A DNA stretch of 64,000 nucleotides from RGIG5299 sp045588575. Its GTDB lineage: Bacteria; Bacillota; Clostridia; Oscillospirales; RGIG5299. The translations under genes and the position numbers were made by a program. A model generated the notes under the pieces. It worked only from the letters and a program-made list of their open reading frames with translations. It did no database searches and had not been told where the DNA came from. The stretch lies in the NCBI GenBank assembly GCA_045588575.1, contig JAZNEJ010000006.1, positions 54,856-118,855 on the forward strand, given 5' to 3'. Numbering within the stretch: position 1 is the first letter of the stretch; every line of letters starts with the position of its first letter. Positions 23,496 through 31,533 of the stretch are shown piece after piece.

Positions 23496-24386
23496 ATGAA
23501 AAAATTACTTTTGTTGGCAACCGTGCTTTGCATTGCATTTGCACTTTGCCTCTCAGCATCGGCAGAATCCGTTCTTCCTGAAAACTGGGAAATTTTAGAG
23601 GACTCCGGAATTGCTCCCGAAAAAGTTACCGTTAACGAATACGGCTGTCTTGAATTATCCGAATCCGTAACAGGCGCTCAGTGGGGTATTGTTTACACTA
23701 AAGACCTCCCTGATTCTTACACTCTTTCTGTTGACTTCTTCATTCCCGACGGAATGGGCGGCGCAGAACCCGTTGTTGCAATCGGCGCTTCTTCTTACTC
23801 TTGGCCCGGCAAAGCAGCTTTCGTTTACAGACTTCATAACTGGGGCAACGCTTACGGCTATGTATACGGCCACTACGGCGTTGGCGATAGTGCTTTCATC
23901 TCCGGTACCGAAGCCACCGTTCCCGAGGTTGTTGTAAACGGCTGGAACAACATCACCATTCAGGTTGATGGCGGTTTTGCAAACATCTTCTTCAACAACA
24001 ATCTTAAAATGGCAGGTCTCGATTTACTTGCTAAAGGTGAAGAAGGCGTTGGCGAATACATCTACATCGGTCTTGAAAGAGACGAGCCCGCAATCGTTCC
24101 CACCAAGAATCCCATGTTCAAAAACATCAAAATAACCACCGCTGCAGGAACCGAAACCTATTTTGAAGTTGAAGGCACTCCCGGTGTTGACCCCGTTCTT
24201 CCCTCAACTCCCGACGCTTCAACTCCCGATGAGCCCGAAGGCGACGTTCCCTCTATCGAAATTAAAGATGATGGTGAAGTAGCAGAATTCGATTGGACCA
24301 TCGTTGCAATCATCGGCGGCGTTGTTGTTGTGGCAGCTGCTGCAGTAGTTGTATTTATGGTTCTCAAAAAGAAAAAGGACGCATAA
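23496..24386 (+). CDS. Secreted, membrane-anchored protein of unknown function
   Basis: A 296-residue surface protein, which I do not recognise beyond its layout. It has a signal peptide (MKKLLLLATVLCIAFALCL to about residue 23), then a roughly 190-residue domain of alternating strands with many aromatic and glycine residues (WGIVYTKDLP, VNGWNNITIQVDGGFANIFFNN). That pattern resembles a concanavalin-like jelly roll of the DUF1080 or LamG sort. Next comes a Pro/Asp/Ser/Thr-rich stalk (about 225-260) and a C-terminal transmembrane helix (about 266-290) ending KKKKDA. It is expected to stand on the outer face of the membrane. It has an AAAGGAG ribosome site and is a single-gene unit between a promoter and a terminator. 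A carbohydrate-binding role is possible but unproven. Confidence 0.8.
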   Translation: MKKLLLLATVLCIAFALCLSASAESVLPENWEILEDSGIAPEKVTVNEYGCLELSESVTGAQWGIVYTKDLPDSYTLSVDFFIPDGMGGAEPVVAIGASSYSWPGKAAFVYRLHNWGNAYGYVYGHYGVGDSAFISGTEATVPEVVVNGWNNITIQVDGGFANIFFNNNLKMAGLDLLAKGEEGVGEYIYIGLERDEPAIVPTKNPMFKNIKITTAAGTETYFEVEGTPGVDPVLPSTPDASTPDEPEGDVPSIEIKDDGEVAEFDWTIVAIIGGVVVVAAAAVVVFMVLKKKKDA

Positions 24387-24410
24387 GTTAAACTAATTTC
24401 TTAACAAACA

Positions 24411-24445
24411 AAAAGATACCGAGAAAATCTCGGTATCTTTTTTTA
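24411..24445. terminator. Bidirectional intrinsic terminator
   Basis: A 13-bp perfect stem AAAAGATACCGAG/CTCGGTATCTTTT with loop AAAAT and T-runs on both strands. It lies between the convergent surface-protein and SDR genes. Confidence 0.92.
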
Positions 24446-24461
24446 TTTGAATTAAAATCGA

Positions 24462-25265
24462 TTACGGTCTTAAACCCATGCCGCCTTCTAAGGTTAAGGT
24501 TTCGCCCGACATATATTTGAAATCGGGAGAAGCAAGCTGAACACAAACTCGGCCGATTTCAAGCTCGCTGTTTCCGAAATGTCCCATAGGAGGCATCTTA
24601 ACGTTTGCCTTAAATGCTTCGGGATTATACTGCTGCCATTTTTCAAGCTGTGAGGTCCAAGCAAGAGGACAAACAACGTTAACGTTAATTCCGTCTGCGC
24701 CCCATTCGGTTGCCGCAACTCTGGTAAGACCTCTAATGCCTTCCTTCGCGGCAGCATAAGCGCACTGACCGAAGTTTCCGAAAAGGCCTGCGCCCGAAGC
24801 AAAGTTAATAACCGAGCCCTTTGTTTCTTTAAGATAAGGATAACAAGCCTTCATATAGAAGAAAGCGGAATAAAGGCCGGAATAAATAGCAAGATTAAAC
24901 TGTTCAACGGTGTGGTTTGCAAGGGTAACACCCGAAGCCGAAGCCTGAGCGTTGTTAATAAGAACGTCAATTCTGCCAAATTCCTTAATAGCGGCGTCAA
25001 CAACGCTTTTTGCAACCTCTTCGCCGTTTTCGTTTTCGTTGATGTCTGCCTGCATTATAAGAACCTTAACGCCGTAGAGTCTTTCAAGCTCTTCCTTTGC
25101 AAGCTCGAGTTTTGAAACGTTTCTGCCCGTTAAAACGAGGTTTGCGCCTTCCTTTGCATAAGCAATTGCAATGCCGTAGCCAATGGAGCCTGCAGAACCG
25201 TCTTTAAGAGGCTCTGCCTTGCCGCCTCCTGTGATAATAGCTGTTTTGCCCTTTAAAAAATCCAT
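24462..25265 (-). CDS. SDR family oxidoreductase with extended nucleotide-binding loop
   Basis: A 267-residue short-chain dehydrogenase/reductase. The glycine-rich loop is expanded: TGGG is separated from SIGYGIA by a dozen residues (residues of about 12-30). The SIxxGIA form recalls the FabI-type enoyl reductase loop. A VLINNAQAS strand is near 90, FASGAG near 147 and a YAAAK catalytic motif near 161. The C-terminus ETLTLEGGMGL is usual for SDRs. It starts at ATG 25265 behind AAGGAG, with its own promoter just upstream. It lies beside an FGGY kinase gene with a good promoter between them, so a sugar or polyol dehydrogenase is possible. The substrate is unknown. Confidence 0.88.
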   Translation of the reverse strand: MDFLKGKTAIITGGGKAEPLKDGSAGSIGYGIAIAYAKEGANLVLTGRNVSKLELAKEELERLYGVKVLIMQADINENENGEEVAKSVVDAAIKEFGRIDVLINNAQASASGVTLANHTVEQFNLAIYSGLYSAFFYMKACYPYLKETKGSVINFASGAGLFGNFGQCAYAAAKEGIRGLTRVAATEWGADGINVNVVCPLAWTSQLEKWQQYNPEAFKANVKMPPMGHFGNSELEIGRVCVQLASPDFKYMSGETLTLEGGMGLRP

Positions 25266-25296
25266 TTTATTACTCCTTAGTTTTATTTACTTTTAA

Positions 25297-25325
25297 ATTA
25301 TATCATATTTAAATATTAAAATCAA
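25297..25325 (-). promoter_or_regulatory. Sigma-A promoter of the SDR gene
   Basis: On the minus strand TTGATT (25325-25320), 17-bp spacer, TATAAT (25302-25297). The -35 lies immediately after the stop codon of the upstream FGGY kinase gene, so the SDR can be expressed separately. Confidence 0.72.
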
Positions 25326-25327
25326 TA

Positions 25328-26839
25328 TTAAAGCTTTTCAAAAACGGGAACAAGAGAATTATAAAGCTGGTTAAAAACTTCCAAACGTTTTGAATAATAG
25401 AGGTGATTTTCCGAAACGGGAAGCGTTTTCGATTCAATTTGGAAAAACCTATCGGTAACGTCAAACGAATTGAATAAACCAATACCAACGCCGCCCGTAA
25501 TTGCCGCACCAACCGAGGTTGCTTCGTCGGTAAAATTGGGCTTTAAAACGGGAAGATTATAAACGTCGGCAAAAATTTGGCGCCATAAAGCGTTGTTTGC
25601 CGCTCCTCCAACCGCAATCATGCTGTCTGCCTTACAGCCGCAATCCTTCATTATTTTAAGAATTGCGCCGAGATTTAACGAAACGCCCTCCATAACCGCG
25701 CGGAGCATATCTCCTCGGTTATGTTCAAGAGTAAGACCAACGAAACTGCCCTTTGCAAGCGGATTCCAACGGGGACTGCGCTCGCCTATTAAATAAGGCA
25801 AGAATAAAAGTCCTTTTGCGCCCATGGGTGAAAGTGCCGCCTCGTTTGAGGGAATAGCGTATTTATCCTTTTCGTTATTTTTAACGGCGTTATAAACCTC
25901 TGTCTTATAAAGCTCGTTAACCGCCCATTTAAAAGAGCCGCCGCCGCACTGCATTGAGCCGCAGGGCATATAAAGACCGGGAATAACGTGAGGCCAAGTA
26001 TTATTCATCATTTCGGGGTCATCAAGCGGCTCGGTTGAGGTAAGAGCAATCCAAGATGACGTTCCCAAACAACTGTAAGCCACACCGGGACGCACCGAGC
26101 CTGTGCCAACGGCAGCAGCAACACCGTCGCCCGTGCCGCAAACAACGGGAGTGCCCTCTAAAAGTCCCGTTAAGCGTGCGGCCTCCTTTGTAACAGTGCC
26201 AACTATTTCGGTTGATAAAACGGCATCGGGGAGCTTGTTTTTATCAAGGTTTAAAAGCGAAATTAAATCATTAGACCATTTTGCCTTTTTCAAATCCCAT
26301 AAAGCCATACCTGCCGCATCGGTATAATCGGTAACGAATCTGCCCGTTAACTTTAAAATAATGTAATCCTTCGAATTCAAAACCTTATAGGTTTTTTGGT
26401 AAATTTCAGGCTCGTGCTTTTTAATCCATAAAAGCTTTGAGGCACCGTAGGAGCAGGAAATTCTGTGGCCCGTTATCTTGAAAAACTCCTTCATATCAAT
26501 AAGCCGTTTAATTTCCTCTTCCTCTTCAAACGAGCGCATATCCGCCCAAATAAGCGAATTTTTGAGAGGCTCACCGTTTCGGTCAACGCACAAACAACCC
26601 ATCATCTGACCGCTGAAGGAAACAACGGCAATGCTTGACGGCGAAACCCTTTCGGTAATTTCGCGAGTGGCGCTGATAACGGCGCTCCACCAATCGTTTG
26701 CATTTTGCTCGCAATGATTTGCACCGTCAACAAAAAGCGGATAAGGCTTTGTGCAGGAATAAATAAGCTCGCCGTTTTCCGAATATAAAACAGCCTTATT
26801 TCCCGAAGTGCCTAAATCGTGTGCAATTAAATATTTCAT
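25328..26839 (-). CDS. xylB: FGGY family carbohydrate kinase, xylulokinase-like
   Basis: A 503-residue sugar kinase of the FGGY family. The N-terminal phosphate-1 motif is HDLGTSGNKAVLY near residues 8-20. SFSGQMMG and SLIWADMR match the substrate region of xylulokinases. CGTGDGVAAAVGTG near 235 and GGAANNALWRQIFADV near 405 are the family signatures, with the catalytic Asp in GDG. It would phosphorylate D-xylulose or a related ketose with ATP in the cytosol. RBS is GAAGGTG. It follows the DUF1461 gene after 17 bp on the same strand. The family is certain; the xylulose specificity is inferred from overall similarity. Confidence 0.88.
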   Translation of the reverse strand: MKYLIAHDLGTSGNKAVLYSENGELIYSCTKPYPLFVDGANHCEQNANDWWSAVISATREITERVSPSSIAVVSFSGQMMGCLCVDRNGEPLKNSLIWADMRSFEEEEEIKRLIDMKEFFKITGHRISCSYGASKLLWIKKHEPEIYQKTYKVLNSKDYIILKLTGRFVTDYTDAAGMALWDLKKAKWSNDLISLLNLDKNKLPDAVLSTEIVGTVTKEAARLTGLLEGTPVVCGTGDGVAAAVGTGSVRPGVAYSCLGTSSWIALTSTEPLDDPEMMNNTWPHVIPGLYMPCGSMQCGGGSFKWAVNELYKTEVYNAVKNNEKDKYAIPSNEAALSPMGAKGLLFLPYLIGERSPRWNPLAKGSFVGLTLEHNRGDMLRAVMEGVSLNLGAILKIMKDCGCKADSMIAVGGAANNALWRQIFADVYNLPVLKPNFTDEATSVGAAITGGVGIGLFNSFDVTDRFFQIESKTLPVSENHLYYSKRLEVFNQLYNSLVPVFEKL

Positions 26840-26856
26840 TTAAAAACACCTTCGTT

Positions 26857-27516
26857 TCATTTTGAAATGCGATTTCTAAAACAAGAATAAATCTTTAAAA
26901 CTATAAAAACAACAGAAAGAAGAATAACAAAAACACCAATTAAAACACCGCAGTTAATAAAAAACTGCATAGGCAGAATGTTTATAATACTGTCGTAAAC
27001 GGGATGAAAAATATAGTTATCTTTTCCTGCAAAAAATATTTGATGAAAGAAAACGCAGGCTCCGTTTAAATCAATTAAAAGATAAACTCCAAAGAAAACA
27101 ATGGGAATTAAAGCAATTAAAGCGCCGTAAAAGGTTGGAGAAAAACTCTTTGTTTTCGGGATTTTTTTAAAAATATATTTGAAGATAAAATATAAAACCA
27201 AGAAAACCGACGATATAAGTAAAACTGCAAAATCAAGACCGAAAAGCCATTTGCAATCCAAAAAATGAGCTTTTGCATCTTCACTGCAACTGAAAACACC
27301 CGTTTTAAATTCATCGTTACCAACTAAAGAATTCATAAGCTCGTCAAAAGCAATAATTACGTTTTCTTTTGTTTCACCGCTTGCTTCGGGAATGTTAAGA
27401 GCTTCAATTTGCGAGTAATAAAACTCTCTTATGCAAATGGGAAGTGAAACGGAAAAGCTTAAAATAAATAAAGCGGTAAAAATAACTGTAAATGCAAAAA
27501 CAATTTTGTTTTTCAT
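26857..27516 (-). CDS. DUF1461/TIGR01906 family integral membrane protein
   Basis: A 219-residue protein with four hydrophobic helices at about residues 8-28, 95-115, 130-150 and 190-210. An extracellular-side loop carries LMNSLVGNDEF and an AHFLDCKWL element that matches the HxxDVK-type motif of the TIGR01906 family. The function of the family is unknown. Its ATG overlaps the rsmI stop by four bases (ATGA), so the two are probably co-translated; the FGGY kinase follows 17 bp downstream. Confidence 0.75.
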   Translation of the reverse strand: MKNKIVFAFTVIFTALFILSFSVSLPICIREFYYSQIEALNIPEASGETKENVIIAFDELMNSLVGNDEFKTGVFSCSEDAKAHFLDCKWLFGLDFAVLLISSVFLVLYFIFKYIFKKIPKTKSFSPTFYGALIALIPIVFFGVYLLIDLNGACVFFHQIFFAGKDNYIFHPVYDSIINILPMQFFINCGVLIGVFVILLSVVFIVLKIYSCFRNRISK

Positions 27517-28337
27517 TTTGCAAACCTCTGATAAAGGTCGTTTTTTCTGAGCCCCGTTTTTTTCGAGGTTTCTTTAACCGCCTCGGTTTTGCTCATTCCC
27601 GATGAAACGAGCTCGTTAAAAATTCTTTCGGCTTCATCGTAATCGGGCAAAATTTCTTCATCGGGTTTACCCTCCAAAATCAAAACGAATTCGCCCAAAG
27701 GAGCCTTTTCGGTATATTTGTTAATTGCGCCTTCTAAATCGGTAACGTCAATTTCCTCGTAAAACTTGGTTAATTCTCTTGCAATGGTGAGCTTTCTGTT
27801 ACCGAAATATTTATATAAATCTTCAAGCGTTTTAACAAGCTTGTGAGGCGCCTCGTAGAAAACCATGGTGCGTTTTTCGTTTACCAAAGACTCCAAATGC
27901 TCTTTTCTTGAATTAAGACAGGTAGAAAGAAAGCCTTCAAAGGTAAATCTGTTTGTTCTCATACCCGATGCCGAAAGAGCAGTTATAACCGCGGAAGGCC
28001 CCGGAATCGGAGAAACCTTAATTCCTTCCTCGTGGCATTTTTTAATAAGCTCTTCGCCGGGGTCGGAAATTGCGGGGGTGCCTGCATCGCTTACCAAAGC
28101 AAACGACTCACCGTTTTTAACGCGGTTTATAAGATATTCCGACTTTGAGGCAATATTATGTGCGTGATAAGCCACAAGCTCCTTTTTAATACCCAAATGA
28201 TTTAACAGCTTAACGGTATTTCTGGTGTCCTCCGCTGCAATAAAATCGACGTTTGCAAGCACGTCAACGGCTCTGGGAGAAATATCACCCAAATTACCAA
28301 TGGGAGTTGCAACAACAAAAACTCCGGAGTATTCCAT
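27513..28337 (-). CDS. rsmI: 16S rRNA (cytidine1402-2'-O)-methyltransferase
   Basis: A 274-residue RsmI, which uses SAM to 2'-O-methylate C1402 of 16S rRNA near the decoding site. The tetrapyrrole-methylase fold shows VVATPIGNLGDISPRA at the start, AAEDTRNTVKLLNHLGI near 40, SDAGTPAISDPGEELI near 85, and IPGPSAVITALSASG near 112. The start at 28337 is fixed by AAGGAG 7 bases upstream; an upstream in-frame ATG has none. It follows the TrmN6-like gene by 10 bp, a common pairing in Firmicutes. Confidence 0.95.
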   Translation of the reverse strand: MEYSGVFVVATPIGNLGDISPRAVDVLANVDFIAAEDTRNTVKLLNHLGIKKELVAYHAHNIASKSEYLINRVKNGESFALVSDAGTPAISDPGEELIKKCHEEGIKVSPIPGPSAVITALSASGMRTNRFTFEGFLSTCLNSRKEHLESLVNEKRTMVFYEAPHKLVKTLEDLYKYFGNRKLTIARELTKFYEEIDVTDLEGAINKYTEKAPLGEFVLILEGKPDEEILPDYDEAERIFNELVSSGMSKTEAVKETSKKTGLRKNDLYQRFAK

Positions 28338-28347
28338 AAAAATCTCC

Positions 28348-28983
28348 TTAAACAATAATATCTTTTTCGTAAACAACACCGTGGGCGGCGTCTTTTTTCG
28401 CCTCAATCAAAACGGTGTTAACCCGTCCGCTTTTGGTTTTAACAAAACAAATTCGCTTAACAAAAAGACGGTTATTATTAAAAAGCGAGGAAAGTAAAAA
28501 TAAATCCCCTGCGGGAAAAACCGCAAAAAGAGATGCCTTGGTTTTCAAAAGGTTAGATGCGGCAACAATAAAATCCTCAATTTCGCCGTGGCGCGCCGAT
28601 TTCAAAAAATCCTTTTCGGGAAGAAAACCCTTGCCCTTAAAATAAGGCGGATTCATAATAACGGCGTCAAACGAGCCGAAAAGAGAAGAATCAAGGCTTT
28701 TAACGTCGGCGTAAAGCGCGGAATAATTATTTAAATTATTTGACGAAATAGCCTCGTTAATAAGCTCAACGGCTTTTTCATTATTATCTATAAGTAAACA
28801 GCTTTCGACCTTTTCGTCAAGCGAAAACGACAAAACGCCCGTTCCTGCGCCAAGGTCGGCAACTTTAGAACGACTTTTAAGCTTAATAAAATCGGCAAGA
28901 AAAAGGGAGTCGGTGGTAATAGGGAAAACACCCTCCTCGAAGAAAACTGTCTTGCCCGATTTAAGAATTTCAAATTTTTTCAT
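28348..28983 (-). CDS. tRNA1(Val) (adenine37-N6)-methyltransferase-like protein
   Basis: A 211-residue SAM-dependent methyltransferase of the YfiC/TrmN6 family. Motif I is VADLGAGTGVLSF near residue 42, and the amino-methylating motif IV is NPPYF near 110. The family modifies A37 N6 of tRNA-Val in Escherichia coli; the Firmicute orthologue (YabB) sits with the rsmI (yabC) gene, as here. The start at 28983 has GGAG upstream; an ATG 24 bases earlier does not. The product is cytosolic. Confidence 0.88.
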   Translation of the reverse strand: MKKFEILKSGKTVFFEEGVFPITTDSLFLADFIKLKSRSKVADLGAGTGVLSFSLDEKVESCLLIDNNEKAVELINEAISSNNLNNYSALYADVKSLDSSLFGSFDAVIMNPPYFKGKGFLPEKDFLKSARHGEIEDFIVAASNLLKTKASLFAVFPAGDLFLLSSLFNNNRLFVKRICFVKTKSGRVNTVLIEAKKDAAHGVVYEKDIIV

Positions 28984-28999
28984 AAAAAGCTCCGAAAAC

Positions 29000-29040
29000 C
29001 GAAACATCCTGTGTTACCACAGGATGCTTTCGTTTTTTAA
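29000..29040. terminator. Hairpin between ferredoxin and methyltransferase genes
   Basis: CATCCTGTG/CACAGGATG stem with a TTAC loop, extended by CGAAA/TTTCG with one bulge. The T-run (TTTTTT) is on the + strand side, while the only complete gene ending here is the minus-strand ferredoxin. It may act as a partial terminator after the ferredoxin and protect the methyltransferase-rsmI unit. Confidence 0.6.
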
Positions 29041-29048
29041 ATTAGCAA

Positions 29049-29219
29049 TTATTCTGCTTTGGGAGCGCCAACGGGGCATTCGTCTGCACAAGCGCCGCAG
29101 TCGATGCAGGTTGCAGCGTCGATGACGTATTTGCCGTCGCCCTCAGAAATTGCGTTAACGGGGCAACCGTCTGCGCAAACGCCGCAAGCGATGCATTCAT
29201 CTGAAATTATATAAGCCAT
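29049..29219 (-). CDS. 2[4Fe-4S] ferredoxin
   Basis: A 56-residue clostridial-type ferredoxin. It begins MAYIISDECIACGVCADGCP and has a second cluster motif CIDCGACADECPVGAP. Both motifs have the C-x2-C-x2-C-x3-C-P spacing, with eight cluster cysteines in all. It is the low-potential electron carrier for pyruvate:ferredoxin oxidoreductase, hydrogenase or Rnf in the cytosol. RBS AGGAGGT is ideal, and a consensus-like promoter lies 35-60 bases upstream. It is a single-gene unit. Confidence 0.97.
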   Translation of the reverse strand: MAYIISDECIACGVCADGCPVNAISEGDGKYVIDAATCIDCGACADECPVGAPKAE

Positions 29220-29253
29220 TTTTGTTACCTCCTATTTTGTTTTGTTCAAATTA

Positions 29254-29282
29254 ATTATAACAGTATTCAAAGAAAAAATCAA
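29254..29282 (-). promoter_or_regulatory. Sigma-A promoter of the ferredoxin gene
   Basis: Minus strand TTGATT (29282-29277), 17-bp spacer, TATAAT (29259-29254), 35 bases upstream of the start codon. Confidence 0.8.
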
Positions 29283-29398
29283 GAGAAAAAATAAAAAAGA
29301 GGAATGTCAAAGCCTTTAAATCAAGCATAAGATAATAGTGCGCCACGCTTTTTTTGTCTTTAAATCAAAAGGCGTATGAATTTAAGGCGCTTATTATA

Positions 29399-29435
29399 CC
29401 TCCCCGACCTAAAAATCGGGGAGCTTTTGTTTTAA
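29399..29435 (+). terminator. Terminator-like hairpin in a gene-free stretch
   Basis: CTCCCCGA/TCGGGGAG stem with loop CCTAAAAA, followed by GCTTTTGTTTT. No + strand gene lies upstream within the 180-bp stretch, which also contains two copies of CTTTAAATCAA about 45 bp apart. It could end a small transcript or be the relic of a lost gene. Confidence 0.5.
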
Positions 29436-29443
29436 AATAGGTG

Positions 29444-29472
29444 TTGAAAAACGCTTAAAAAAATGATAAAAT
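29444..29472 (+). promoter_or_regulatory. Likely promoter of the dockerin-protein gene
   Basis: TTGAAA (29444-29449), 17-bp spacer, TAAAAT (29467-29472), about 40 bases before the GTG start at 29513. Confidence 0.6.
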
Positions 29473-29512
29473 ATAATAGATAAAAACAAAAGCGTTTGAA
29501 AGGAGCTTTTAA

Positions 29513-30568
29513 GTGAAAAGAACGTTAAGTTGTTTAAGCATTTTAATATCGCTTGTTTTGCTTGTAAGCTGCTTTGCCGCTTTTGCTGCCTTTGCCAATT
29601 TGGCAGAAAGCATAACCTACACGGCTTACGGTGAGAATAACACTGCGCTTTACACCTCCGATTACACCTTGAAAAATCAAACCGAAAACATTTTTCTGTC
29701 GGCAGACTGCAAAAAGGTAAACTTAAAGGTAACAGCTCAAAATAATGCTTTGCCAAGCTACACCGTGGGAGGAAACGAGCTTTCGTTTGAGGAAAGCGCT
29801 TTGCAAACCGTTGAATTTTCGGTTTTAAATGAAAGCTATAAAATATTTTTTATAAAAGAAGTGGAAGAAAACGCAATTATAACCGATATTAAAATAAAAA
29901 TCGGCGAAGAAAAAGCGGATATAGGCTTTAATTTCACTCCATTTACCTTTAACCGAAAAGCCGAAATTTCACCCTCGGCAAATAAGGCGTTTTTCGAAAT
30001 TGAGGCAGAGGGCGCAGTTCTTTTGATAAACGGTGAAGAAATTAAAGAAAGCTATGAAATATCGGGAGAAAAAACGTCTTTTGAAATTTCGGCAACCAAA
30101 GGCGAAATAACCTACGTTTATAATATCGAGCTTGAAAAATCAAGCCTTTTGGAAAGCGAAAGTTTAAGAATAAACCGCGAGCAAAACCATCTTTCAAACA
30201 TAAAAATAGGAATGAGCGTTCAGGCTCTTAAAGAGAGCTTTTTAAACAGTCCCAACGATATAAAGGTTTATAAAAACGGAGAAGAAGTAACGAGCGGCTC
30301 GGTTTCAACCGGAATGCAAGTCGTGCTTGTGGGTTCAAACGGTGCAGAACTCGATAAGCTCACCACTGTCGTCTACGGCGATATAAACGGCGACGGCAGA
30401 GTAAACGTTTCCGATATAGCTGCAATAATAATACACAAAGCAACGTCAAATCTTAAAAACGAAAAGAAAAAAGCGGCCGACGTAAATAACGACGGCAGAA
30501 TAAACGTATCTGATATAGCCGGTATAATTATCTATAAGGGCGGCGGCAAGATAAAGCAAGACAGATAA
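29513..30568 (+). CDS. Secreted protein with C-terminal dockerin type I pair
   Basis: A 351-residue exported protein. A signal peptide covers about residues 1-28 (MKRTLSCLSILISLVLLVS and then an Ala/Phe-rich part). About 170 residues of cadherin-like or Ig-like beta strands follow, with no recognised catalytic motif. The C-terminus has two calcium-binding dockerin repeats: DINGDGRVNVSDIA near 290 and DVNNDGRINVSDIAGI near 324. These fold against each other and bind cohesin domains. It starts at GTG 29513 with AAAGGAGC. It could dock onto a cohesin-bearing surface protein; the large glycosidase in this window has a cohesin-like segment, though pairing is speculation. It is followed closely by a sugar isomerase gene. 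Confidence 0.85.
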   Translation: MKRTLSCLSILISLVLLVSCFAAFAAFANLAESITYTAYGENNTALYTSDYTLKNQTENIFLSADCKKVNLKVTAQNNALPSYTVGGNELSFEESALQTVEFSVLNESYKIFFIKEVEENAIITDIKIKIGEEKADIGFNFTPFTFNRKAEISPSANKAFFEIEAEGAVLLINGEEIKESYEISGEKTSFEISATKGEITYVYNIELEKSSLLESESLRINREQNHLSNIKIGMSVQALKESFLNSPNDIKVYKNGEEVTSGSVSTGMQVVLVGSNGAELDKLTTVVYGDINGDGRVNVSDIAAIIIHKATSNLKNEKKKAADVNNDGRINVSDIAGIIIYKGGGKIKQDR

Positions 30569-30582
30569 GAGAGGGTAATAAA

Positions 30583-31425
30583 ATGTTTAAATTCCCCATT
30601 GGAGTAATGTTAAATTCATTTAAAAAACCGTTTGAAGAATCGGTTTATGCGGCGGCAAAATTAGGGGTAGACGGCGTTCAGTTTTACACCAGCAAGGGAA
30701 GAATGTCGCCCGAAAACTTAACCCTGCAGGACAGAAAAAACTTATTAAAAACGGTTAATGAAAACGGACTTAAAATTTCAGCGCTTTGCGGCGATTTCGG
30801 CCACGGCTTCGGCGACAGAGAGTTAAACAAAATTCTCGTTCCGAAATCAAAGCAGGAACTGGACCTCGCCTGCGACCTCGAAACCAAAATAGTAACAACA
30901 CACATCGGCGTAATTCCTTCGAATAAGGAGCACGAGCGCTATAAAATAATGCAAGAAGCCTGCTTTGAACTTTTCAATTATGCCGAAAAGCAAGGTCAGT
31001 ATTTTGCAATTGAAACGGGACCCGAAACGGCAGACGTTTTAAAAGGATTTTTAGATTCAATAGGCTCCAAGGGCGGCGCCGTTAATTTAGACCCCGCAAA
31101 CTTGGTTATGGTAACGGGAGACGACCCCGTTAAAGCGGTTTACACCTTAAAGGATTATATCGTCCACACTCACGCCAAGGACGGTATTAAATTAAAAGAT
31201 AAAGACCCCGAAATAATCTACGGAATAATAGAGGAAGAAATAGAGTGGGCAGAAGTGTTCAAAGAGCTTCCGCTCGGTGAAGGCGGCGTTGATTTCAAAG
31301 GCTATTTAAATGCGCTTGATGAAATAGGCTATAAAGGATTCTTGACTATTGAAAGAGAAACCGGGGCAGAGCCGGAAAAAGATATTGAAAAAGCGGTATC
31401 TTTTCTTAAAAACGCAATAAAATGA
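30583..31425 (+). CDS. Sugar phosphate isomerase/epimerase (xylose isomerase-like TIM barrel)
   Basis: A 280-residue AP-endonuclease-2-type TIM barrel. LGVDGVQFYTSKG near residue 28, IVTTHIGVIP near 105, FAIETGPETADVL near 145, VNLDPANLVM near 168, HTHAKDGIK near 195 and GFLTIERETG near 258 supply the metal-binding Glu, Asp and His positions of the family. Members isomerise or epimerise ketoses, inosose derivatives and keto-sugars. It follows the dockerin gene after 14 bp with a GAGAGGG ribosome site, and a terminator follows it. The substrate is unknown. Confidence 0.9.
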   Translation: MFKFPIGVMLNSFKKPFEESVYAAAKLGVDGVQFYTSKGRMSPENLTLQDRKNLLKTVNENGLKISALCGDFGHGFGDRELNKILVPKSKQELDLACDLETKIVTTHIGVIPSNKEHERYKIMQEACFELFNYAEKQGQYFAIETGPETADVLKGFLDSIGSKGGAVNLDPANLVMVTGDDPVKAVYTLKDYIVHTHAKDGIKLKDKDPEIIYGIIEEEIEWAEVFKELPLGEGGVDFKGYLNALDEIGYKGFLTIERETGAEPEKDIEKAVSFLKNAIK

Positions 31426-31433
31426 CAAAAAAG

Positions 31434-31461
31434 AAAAAGCGGAAAAATTCCGCTTTTTTTG
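31434..31461 (+). terminator. Intrinsic terminator
   Basis: AAAAAGCGGAA/TTCCGCTTTTT stem with an AAA loop and TTTTTTT, just after the sugar isomerase gene. Confidence 0.9.
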
Positions 31462-31484
31462 TTTGAAAAAATCGAAAAAACATA

Positions 31485-31513
31485 TTGACAAAATTTTGAC
31501 AAAGTGTTATAAT
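31485..31513 (+). promoter_or_regulatory. Consensus sigma-A promoter of the riboswitch-permease unit
   Basis: A perfect TTGACA (31485-31490), 17-bp spacer, perfect TATAAT (31508-31513). A second TTGACA lies 11 bp further on, inside the spacer. Transcription should begin near 31520 and run through the glycine riboswitch. Confidence 0.92.
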
Positions 31514-31533
31514 GCTAAACGACCTCAATGAAA

